From NCBI GenBank assembly GCA_947625155.1, contig CANQNG010000009.1, positions 1 through 58,494 on the forward strand: DNA of 58,494 nt, given 5' to 3'. The notes under the pieces were generated by a model. The model was not told the DNA's origin, did no database searches, and worked only from the letters and a program-made list of their open reading frames with translations. Position 1 is the stretch's first letter, and each line of letters starts with the position of its first letter. This DNA comes from an uncultured Clostridia bacterium (lineage in GTDB: Bacteria; Bacillota; Clostridia; Oscillospirales; Ruminococcaceae). Shown in pieces: positions 42,292 to 49,190 of the stretch. The position numbers and the translations under genes were made by a program.

Positions 42292-44091
42292 TCATTCTAC
42301 TTGTAAAAGCATTCCACAGAACGGCGGCAGGTCGAGGACAAAGCACCCATCCTCCCCCTCGATGACCGTACCGGCAGTGTCGGGGCGTGTGCCGTTGTAG
42401 ATGTCCGCACTGGAATCGAGCAGCACCGTGAGCCGTTTCGCATCGCAGTGCAGAACATAATGCACCTGCGGCGCTCCTGCAAAATTAAACACGCCCACCA
42501 CCGACTCCGTGGAAGAATAGCGCTGCATCGCATAGCAGCAGGGATAGTTCTGGTCACTGTCACGCCACTGGAAACCGCCCTCCGCATAGTCCCGTTCGTA
42601 GAGGGCAGAGTGTTTCAGGTAGAGGTGATTCAGCTCCCGGATGAAACGGCAGAACGCATCGTGGATCGGGTAGCGCAGCAGGAACCAGTCCTGCTCCCGC
42701 TGTTCGTCCCATTCCCGGAGCTGTCCCAGCTCACTGCCCATGAAGTCGAGCATCTTGCCCGGATGCACAGCATTGTACAGATAGAAAGCCCTTGCCTGCG
42801 GGAATTTTTCTTCATACTGCCCGTGCATTTTCTGTAGGATAGTCGCCTTGCCGTGGACGTTTTCATCATGGGAGAACGGCAGGATGTAGCACTCACTATG
42901 GTAATACAGCATGGAAAAGGTCAGCTTGTGGTAGTCGTTATACCGGAACAGCGGGTCGGTCTGAAAATAGTGCAGCGTATCGTTCATGTACCCCATGTCC
43001 CACTTGTAATCAAACCCAAGCCCCCCTGCCCAGACGGGGGCGGAGACTTTCGGGTAGTCGGTGGAATCCTCTGCACAGAGCATGACACCCGGAAAGCGCT
43101 TCTTCAAGCCGGCATTCATGTTCCGGATGAAGTTGAGGGCGCTGTTGTTCACGCCGCATTCCGGTCTGCCCCGCCAGTAGATCATGCGGCTGATGGCATC
43201 CATGCGCAGTCCGTCAAAGTGGTACTCCTCCAGCCAGTAGGCGGCACACGATCGCAGGAAGCTCTGCACCTCGCCTTTGGAGTGGATGAAGTTGAGGCTG
43301 CCCCATTCGCTGACGGCAATGTCCTCGCTGGGGTATTCATACAGCGGTACGCCGTCAAAATTCGCCAGCCCATAGCTGTCCTTTGCGAAATGCACCGGAA
43401 CGAAGTCGAGTAGCACACCAATGTTGTTCCGGTGGCAGAGGTCGATCATCTCCTTGAGCTGTGCTGCCGTCCCGTAACGGGATGTCGGGGCAAAGAAGCC
43501 TGTATTCTGGTAGCCCCAGCTTTCGTCTGCCGGATGTTCGGCAATGGGCATCAGTTCTATATAGTTGTAGCCCATTTCTTTGATATAAGGTATCAGCTTG
43601 TCAGCCAGTTCCGTGTAGGTGAACCATTCACCGGATCCCGCTTCGGGGTCGGCTTTTTTCTGCATCCACGAGCCGCAGTGCAGTTCGTAGATGTGCAGGG
43701 GTCTGTCCTTGCAGTCGCTGCGTTGTGCCATCCATGCTTCGTCCTGAAACTGGTATTCGCTCAAGTCACGGATCACGGAGCAGAATGCCGGGCGCACATC
43801 CATCCCGAAACCGTAGGGGTCGCAGTGCTCCGTATAATTCCCGTCCTCGTGCCAGATGCGGTAGAGATAGCGCTGTCCGGCTTTTGCCTGCGGGACGTTG
43901 ACTTCCCAGAAGTGTTCGCTGTAGCTGCGGTGCAGTTCCCAGTCCTGCCAGTTATTAAAGTCGCCGATTAACGTAATGCGCTCCGTGTGGGGGGCATATA
44001 CCCGGAACGTGTAGCCCTCCCTCGCCCGGTGTGCGCCAAGGTACTTGTGTGCGTCAAACATATCGCCCGTGTAGAATTTATAAATGTCCAT
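42292..44091 (-). CDS. glgB: 1,4-alpha-glucan (glycogen) branching enzyme
   Basis: The 599-residue GH13 enzyme introduces alpha-1,6 branches into glycogen. An N-terminal CBM48 (FRVYAPHTERITLIGDFNNW) is followed by the catalytic barrel with GLRMDAISRMIYW (nucleophile Asp), LCAEDSTDYP (acid/base Glu) and FSHDENVHG (third Asp). It is compact compared with the usual 630-730 residues because it lacks the long N-terminal extension. The ATG follows AAAGGAG. It complements glgA. Confidence 0.95.
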   Translation of the reverse strand: MDIYKFYTGDMFDAHKYLGAHRAREGYTFRVYAPHTERITLIGDFNNWQDWELHRSYSEHFWEVNVPQAKAGQRYLYRIWHEDGNYTEHCDPYGFGMDVRPAFCSVIRDLSEYQFQDEAWMAQRSDCKDRPLHIYELHCGSWMQKKADPEAGSGEWFTYTELADKLIPYIKEMGYNYIELMPIAEHPADESWGYQNTGFFAPTSRYGTAAQLKEMIDLCHRNNIGVLLDFVPVHFAKDSYGLANFDGVPLYEYPSEDIAVSEWGSLNFIHSKGEVQSFLRSCAAYWLEEYHFDGLRMDAISRMIYWRGRPECGVNNSALNFIRNMNAGLKKRFPGVMLCAEDSTDYPKVSAPVWAGGLGFDYKWDMGYMNDTLHYFQTDPLFRYNDYHKLTFSMLYYHSECYILPFSHDENVHGKATILQKMHGQYEEKFPQARAFYLYNAVHPGKMLDFMGSELGQLREWDEQREQDWFLLRYPIHDAFCRFIRELNHLYLKHSALYERDYAEGGFQWRDSDQNYPCCYAMQRYSSTESVVGVFNFAGAPQVHYVLHCDAKRLTVLLDSSADIYNGTRPDTAGTVIEGEDGCFVLDLPPFCGMLLQVE

Positions 44092-44114
44092 GCTCGTTCT
44101 CCTTTACAAAATGC

Positions 44115-44142
44115 TTGAAATGTGGTATACTTTTATTATACA
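44115..44142 (+). promoter_or_regulatory. Possible promoter of the TetR gene
   Basis: TTGAAA (44115-44120), 16 bp, TATACA (44137-44142). A TATAAT on the other strand (44140-44135) may serve glgB. The TetR transcript would carry MITE-like copy B in its leader. Confidence 0.45.
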
Positions 44143-44219
44143 CTACCGGATGCAAGAAAAGCGATATTCATTTTGCGAATAGCGTCGCTTATGCGACACA
44201 TGACGAAAAAAGACGATAG

Positions 44220-44392
44220 GGCAATACTGCACAAAGATCGTGCGTCAGATGCGCAGTCAGATCTTTCGTCAGCTTGTGCAGAAACGACGCAGGAATACTT
44301 TGTGTATTTCAAGGAGTTTATGTGCAAGATGACGGAAAAGATGCAAGCAGATGACGTGCGAAGCCGTTAGGCGGTCTTTGTGCAGTGTTGCC
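44220..44392 (+). mobile_element. MITE-like element, copy B (173 bp)
   Basis: It has the same length and orientation as copy A. The left end GGCAATACTGCACAAAGA and right end TCTTTGTGCAGTGTTGCC pair with one G-T wobble. Where copy A has a C-G pair (ninth position), copy B has T-A, so both partners changed together. The core from TCAGCTTGTGCAG to GGAGTTTATGTGCA is nearly unchanged. No clear target duplication is seen. The element ends 2 bp before the ribosome site of the TetR gene. Confidence 0.75.
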
Positions 44393-44405
44393 AAAAGGAG
44401 GAGCT

Positions 44406-44981
44406 ATGGACAGGAGACAGGAGCGCACCCGGCGCAGCATCATCAATGCGTTTCTGACGCTGCGCAGTGAAAAGCCTTTGGAAAAGATCACCGTGCGGGA
44501 ACTTTCCGAACGGGCGGAGATCCACAAGGCGACCTTTTATCTGCACTACCATGATATTTATGAGCTTTCCGAAAGTTTAGAGTGGGAAGTGATCGAGCGT
44601 GTGCTTGCCGGGCTGACCGACCCGACCATGCTCGTGACCGAGCCGGAACGCTTCAATGAGGAGCTGTACTGCCTGCTGATGGCGTATGAGAGCCTGCTGG
44701 GGATCCTCTTTTCCGGCAGCCGGGCAGGGATGCTTGCCGAGCGGCTGGAAGTGCGGCTGAAAGAGTATATTTTCCGGCTGCACCCGGATCTGCGGGACGA
44801 TCTGGAATACAATGTCGTCCTCACCTACCTGATACAGGGCGGCTATCATGCGTATATGCAGTACCGGAGCGGCAATGCCAAGCGCAGTCTGCTGGCGGTG
44901 AACCGGCTCGCCTCTGCCGTGCTGCGCATGTACACCGGGCAGGGAAAAGATCTGCCGGAAACAGACAGCAAACCGGAGTAA
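44406..44981 (+). CDS. TetR/AcrR family transcriptional regulator
   Basis: The 191-residue repressor has an N-terminal helix-turn-helix (RRSIINAFLTLRSEKPLEKITVREL region, then HKATFYLHYHDIYEL, typical of TetR recognition helices). A helical C-terminal ligand domain follows, similar to TetR_C_7/DhaS-like members. The ATG follows AAGGAGGAG, right after MITE-like copy B. The target is unknown. A perfect 15-bp palindrome 130 bp downstream of its stop, in front of the pilus operon, is a candidate operator. Confidence 0.88.
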   Translation: MDRRQERTRRSIINAFLTLRSEKPLEKITVRELSERAEIHKATFYLHYHDIYELSESLEWEVIERVLAGLTDPTMLVTEPERFNEELYCLLMAYESLLGILFSGSRAGMLAERLEVRLKEYIFRLHPDLRDDLEYNVVLTYLIQGGYHAYMQYRSGNAKRSLLAVNRLASAVLRMYTGQGKDLPETDSKPE

Positions 44982-45112
44982 GATGCATAATTTAGAATAG
45001 AGAGAGGGAACGCCGTGCCAAAAAACTGTGTTTTGCAGCAAATGTTTTCCACACTGGGAATTGCTTTTGAACGATCTGCACAAAGCACGGCAGGCGTACC
45101 CGCAAACTATTA

Positions 45113-45127
45113 GTTAAATGATTTAAC
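45113..45127. promoter_or_regulatory. Perfect palindrome, candidate operator
   Basis: GTTAAATGATTTAAC has 7-bp arms around a central G. It is in the 362-bp gap (44982-45343) between the TetR gene and pilC, about 120 bp upstream of the pilus promoter. The rest of the gap is AT-rich with no gene seen. Confidence 0.45.
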
Positions 45128-45250
45128 GTGGATAATGAATTGACCGTTGATTTTGTCAAAAAATCACTCATTTATTACAGATAGTAATATATGGAGCCGA
45201 TTTTCGTGAAAATTTCTAAAAAATTTTTTCGGATCTATGAAAAAATACAG

Positions 45251-45279
45251 TTGCTTTTTTGGCGGGGAAATGGTATAAT
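45251..45279 (+). promoter_or_regulatory. Promoter of the type IV pilus operon
   Basis: TTGCTT (45251-45256), 17 bp including a TGG just before TATAAT (45274-45279). Confidence 0.8.
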
Positions 45280-45343
45280 TAAGATACTGGAGTATTATGC
45301 TGAAATATACTCACTGATCAAATTAACCATTGGAGGTGGTTGA

Positions 45344-46540
45344 ATGAAGAGCTTTTCCTACACCGGTACGACCCCTGCCGGAAAACAGGTCAAGGGTACG
45401 ATCAATGCCGAGGACGAAAGAGATTTTATGGCACAGGTCAGCCAGAAAGGTCTGACAAATCTCAAGTATGAGGAAAAGGACGTCAAAAGTTCAAAGACGA
45501 TCAAGAAGTTCAACACAAAGGATCTGGCATTCATGTGCCGTCAGCTTGCAGCAATGCTGACATCCGGTCTGACGCTTGTCAAAGCGCTCGACATCCTCAG
45601 CAAGGAAATGCCGACCGAGCAGGCGAAGGAAGTGTGGCAGAGCATCTACGAGAACGTGCAGAAAGGTGAGTCTTTCTCCACGGCACTGGAACAGTACCGG
45701 GGCGTGTTCCCGGAGTTCCTGATCTCCATGGTCGCTGCCGGCGAGTCCTCCGGTTCGCTCGATACCATCATGCAGCGTATGTCCGACCACTATCAAAAGG
45801 AAAACAAGATGAACAATACGATCAAGGGCGCTATGACCTACCCGATCATCCTTGGTGTGCTCTGTATCGTCATCATCATTGCCATGTTCACCTTCATCAT
45901 GCCGACCTTCGCCGGTCTGTATGAAAGCCCGGACGATATGCCTGCCTTTACCAAGATCATGATGGCATTCTCCGATTCATTGGTGAACTTCTGGTTTATC
46001 TACATCGCCGTCATTGCCGGCATCATCTTTGCGATCACATATGTCATGAAGATCCCGGCTACACGGCTGAAATGGGATAAGCTGATCATCAAGGGACCCG
46101 GCTGGGGACCTCTGGTCGTCAAGATCTATACAGCACGTTTTGCACGTACGCTTTCTTCGCTGTATTCCTCCGGTATCCCGATGGTAGAATGTCTCCAGCG
46201 TTCTTCGTCGATCTTAGGCAACCGCTATATCGACGAGTTGTTCGAGAATGTCGTGGATGAGGTAAAGCAGGGCGAAACGCTTTCCGCCTCCATTCAGAGA
46301 ACAGAGATCTTTGACTCCATGTTCTGCTCCATTATCTTCGTCGGTGAGGAATCCGGTGCGCTGGATACGATCCTTGCCAAGACGGCGGAGTATTACGATG
46401 AAGAAGCAGACTCCGCAGTAGCACGTCTGGTAGGCATGCTGGAGCCTGTCATGATCATCGTCATGGGTGTTGCAGTCTGCATGCTGCTGCTGGCAGTATT
46501 CCCGGCACTGTATGGCTCTTTCGACGCCATCGCAGCTTAA
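45344..46540 (+). CDS. pilC: Type IV pilus inner-membrane platform protein PilC
   Basis: The 398-residue GspF/PilC-family protein is the polytopic base on which the pilus ATPases act. It has two T2SSF domains: residues ~65-190 (DLAFMCRQLAAMLTSGLTLVKALDIL, FPEFLISMVAAGESSGSLD) and ~265-390 (RTLSSLYSSGIPMVECL, IIFVGEESGALDTIL). Membrane helices lie near 165-190, 215-235 and 370-395. The ATG follows TTGGAGGTGG. First gene of the pilus operon. Confidence 0.94.
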   Translation: MKSFSYTGTTPAGKQVKGTINAEDERDFMAQVSQKGLTNLKYEEKDVKSSKTIKKFNTKDLAFMCRQLAAMLTSGLTLVKALDILSKEMPTEQAKEVWQSIYENVQKGESFSTALEQYRGVFPEFLISMVAAGESSGSLDTIMQRMSDHYQKENKMNNTIKGAMTYPIILGVLCIVIIIAMFTFIMPTFAGLYESPDDMPAFTKIMMAFSDSLVNFWFIYIAVIAGIIFAITYVMKIPATRLKWDKLIIKGPGWGPLVVKIYTARFARTLSSLYSSGIPMVECLQRSSSILGNRYIDELFENVVDEVKQGETLSASIQRTEIFDSMFCSIIFVGEESGALDTILAKTAEYYDEEADSAVARLVGMLEPVMIIVMGVAVCMLLLAVFPALYGSFDAIAA

Positions 46541-46570
46541 ACCAAAATCAAACAGAGAGGTGGAAAACTA

Positions 46571-48262
46571 ATGCTTTCATTTGATATTACCGACAGAAAG
46601 ATCCGTATCATCAAGGGTACAGAGAGCAGCGGCAAGATCAAGATCAGCGCCGCTGCGGAGATCGAGCTGGAGGAGGCAGTCATCGTCAACGGCCGTGTCA
46701 ACGACATCAACCGTGTGGCAGTTATGATCAACCAAGTCCTCAAGCGCAATAATATGCCTGACAAGGAAGCTATCATTGCGATCTCTTCCAACCAGACTGT
46801 CTTTAAGGAATTGCAGATCCCGCCGAACCCGAAGGAAAGCGAGTTCATGAAGGAGATCCGTACCCAGTTGAAGGTACAGATCAACGTCGATGAGTCCTAC
46901 TCTGTTGCCTATGTTATCGTAGGTGAACCAGAGGAGGGTGAGAACGGCGAGAAATTGCAGAAGGTACTCGTTACTGCCTGCCCGGGCGAGGTGGTCGAGT
47001 GCTACAGGAGCATCTTCCGGATGCTCGGCATCACGCTGAAAACTGTCATGATCGGATGCAACGCCATCACGAAGGTGCTGCTTGCCGATGCGAAGATCAA
47101 GTCCAAGATGCCTCTGCTGGCAGTACAGATCGACAAGGGCTTCATCTCCCTGAACCTGTACGAGGATAACCAGCTTTCGTTCTCCCGTTTCGCTTCCATC
47201 GACCCGGATGACTACGAGAACCCGGATGACTACGTATTCGAGGCAGTCAACGAGAACATCTTCCGTATGCTCCAGTTCGCAAGGAGCCGGGGCACGGACA
47301 ACATCAGCAATGTCGTATTCTACGGTGACGTAAACGCTTCGCAGGGCTTGTACAACCGTTTGATCGATGAGATGAGCAACAACGAGATCAGCGTCAGCCA
47401 GCTCAACGTTCCGCCGCAGATCCATGGCTACCAGAACCTCGAATTCGCACTGTATGCCAATGCCATCGGTGCTATGTTCAAGCGTAACAAGCTCACGGAA
47501 CACATCAACCTCCTTGAACTGGAGAGCGCCGGTGCGGCTGCCGGTAAGGTAAAGGCAGACAACAACTTTATCGCCGTTGCGATCGCCGGACTTGCGGTCA
47601 CGATCGTTGCTGTCGGCGGTGTCTGGGCAGGTCTGGGTATCTGGGATGGCAAGATCAAGAACGATACCGCAAAGCTCCGGGCAGACATCGACTCTCCGGA
47701 AACCGCTGCCAAGCTCCAGCAGTATGAAGATCTGCTGGTGAAGCGTGACGTGGTGAACAACACCAAGACACTGATCCAGAATACCAGCGATGCTTACAAG
47801 ACACAGCCTGTTGTGACAGAGGACTATTATCTGGCGATCGAGGATGGCTTGGCTGCCGTGCAGGCAGATCTGGCAGGCGCTGCGGATGCAGAAGCTCCGG
47901 AAGGTGCTGCTCCGGGAACTGCACTGGAAACGCCTGTCCCGGCAAGCATCAATTACAGCAACGGCGTGTTCGATGTTCCGGTCTCGGTGGTCGTGACCGA
48001 CCCGTATTCCCAGCAGTATCCGGCTGCGCTTGTGCAGTATTATTATGATGAATATGCTGACCTGTTCTCCCTTGTGACTTACAGCGGCTACAGCGTTTCT
48101 GAGGAAGCCGGTGAGGAGGGTGAAGAACCTCACAAGGTCGCAACATTCAGTTTGCAGTTCACGATCAATACGAGCGACAAGCTGCCCGATCTGACAGTTG
48201 AGGAAGAGACCACAGCGGAAGACGGCGGCGAAAGCACCGGCGAAGAAGCGGCTGCGGAATAA
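46571..48262 (+). CDS. pilM: PilM-PilN fusion protein of the pilus alignment complex
   Basis: The 563-residue protein joins two components that are normally separate. Residues 1-~305 are an actin-like PilM (MLSFDITDRKIRIIKGT, LLAVQIDKGFISLNLYEDN). At residue 311 HINLLELE reproduces the conserved N-terminal INLLP-type peptide by which PilN binds PilM. A membrane helix follows (332-358), then a periplasmic-type PilN-like domain with coiled-coil and an Ala/Glu/Pro-rich loop and tail. The fusion ties the cytosolic ring to the membrane part. It follows pilC by 30 nt and precedes pilO, as expected for the pilMNO order. Confidence 0.88.
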   Translation: MLSFDITDRKIRIIKGTESSGKIKISAAAEIELEEAVIVNGRVNDINRVAVMINQVLKRNNMPDKEAIIAISSNQTVFKELQIPPNPKESEFMKEIRTQLKVQINVDESYSVAYVIVGEPEEGENGEKLQKVLVTACPGEVVECYRSIFRMLGITLKTVMIGCNAITKVLLADAKIKSKMPLLAVQIDKGFISLNLYEDNQLSFSRFASIDPDDYENPDDYVFEAVNENIFRMLQFARSRGTDNISNVVFYGDVNASQGLYNRLIDEMSNNEISVSQLNVPPQIHGYQNLEFALYANAIGAMFKRNKLTEHINLLELESAGAAAGKVKADNNFIAVAIAGLAVTIVAVGGVWAGLGIWDGKIKNDTAKLRADIDSPETAAKLQQYEDLLVKRDVVNNTKTLIQNTSDAYKTQPVVTEDYYLAIEDGLAAVQADLAGAADAEAPEGAAPGTALETPVPASINYSNGVFDVPVSVVVTDPYSQQYPAALVQYYYDEYADLFSLVTYSGYSVSEEAGEEGEEPHKVATFSLQFTINTSDKLPDLTVEEETTAEDGGESTGEEAAAE

Positions 48263-48277
48263 AGGAGGTCGATGACA

Positions 48278-49165
48278 ATGAGAGAAATGAGCTACAGAGA
48301 TAAGATGATCTGTCTTATCATTTTGATCATCATTATTTTAGCATTAGGTATCTTTTTAGGGATCAAGCCGACATACGATAATATCGTGGCTGATCAGGCA
48401 ACTTATGAAACAACAAAGACCGAATGGGACGGCATCCAGCAGAAACTCGATGCGATCCCCGGATTGCAGGAGCAGATTAGCTCCACGGCAAAGGAAGCCA
48501 AGGACATTGGCAAGATCTTTGTCAGCGATGTATTCAAGGACATCAACGACAACTACGTGACCGATGAGGCGAACTACACGGTAGACCAGTACATCCAGAC
48601 GGCTATCAACGACAGCGAGCTGGAAGTTTCGTCCATGAATTTGGGCGGTGTCAGCACCGAGCAGATCTCTTACTACTACTATACCCCGAACGTGGTGACT
48701 TATTCACTGCTGGAGGCTGCTGACATCAACGGCAATTATGCCAAGGATGTCGCAGACCTGATGAACGTGCAGACCGTCCTGAGCGAACGTCAGACAGCGG
48801 ATGTTCAGGCTGCCAACGTTGACCTGAATGTGACCGGCACGAAGGAAGGCATCATGAAGTTCTTGGCTGCGATCAAGGACGACCCGAATGCTGTCCTCGT
48901 GAAGTCTGTCAGCATCAGCGACTATCGGTTCGAGGGCGGTCTGGAAGAAGAGGAAGGCGAAGCACCTGCTGCTCCTCCTGAAGCACCCGCAGAAGGCGAA
49001 GCTCCCGCAGAGGGCGAGCAGCCTGCGACCGAAGCGCCCGCAGCGCCCGAGACCCCCGCAGAGGGCGGCACGGAGATCCCGGCAGGCTATTCGACAATGT
49101 CCATCAACGTTACTTTCTACAATGCAAAGGCGATCGACGACCCCGACCTTGGCGACACAGAGTAA
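48278..49165 (+). CDS. pilO: PilO-like pilus assembly protein
   Basis: The 295-residue protein has a single N-terminal membrane helix (MICLIILIIIILALGIFLG), a coiled coil (VADQATYETTKTEWDGIQQKLDAIPGLQEQI region) and a C-terminal ferredoxin-like part, interrupted by a ~50-residue Glu/Ala/Pro spacer (EEEEGEAPAAPPEAPAEG...). The position after PilM-PilN supports PilO; sequence similarity alone is weak. The ATG at 48278 lies 9 nt after AAAGGAGG; the ATG at 48272 is too close to it. Confidence 0.8.
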   Translation: MREMSYRDKMICLIILIIIILALGIFLGIKPTYDNIVADQATYETTKTEWDGIQQKLDAIPGLQEQISSTAKEAKDIGKIFVSDVFKDINDNYVTDEANYTVDQYIQTAINDSELEVSSMNLGGVSTEQISYYYYTPNVVTYSLLEAADINGNYAKDVADLMNVQTVLSERQTADVQAANVDLNVTGTKEGIMKFLAAIKDDPNAVLVKSVSISDYRFEGGLEEEEGEAPAAPPEAPAEGEAPAEGEQPATEAPAAPETPAEGGTEIPAGYSTMSINVTFYNAKAIDDPDLGDTE

Positions 49166-49190
49166 AGGACTCTGATGAAAGGTGGTTAGG

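Noticed and set aside
45060..45100. Possible third MITE-like copy near GCACAAAGCACGG
   Set aside because: Only a short GCACAAAG-like match exists; neither end nor core of the 173-bp element is present.
46577..48133. 518-codon minus-strand open frame opposite the pilM-pilN gene
   Set aside because: It is antisense to a clear PilM domain, without a ribosome site.
48961..49080. Repetitive Glu/Ala/Pro stretch in the pilO-like gene as a separate repeat element
   Set aside because: It is an in-frame low-complexity linker of the protein, not a mobile or structural DNA repeat.
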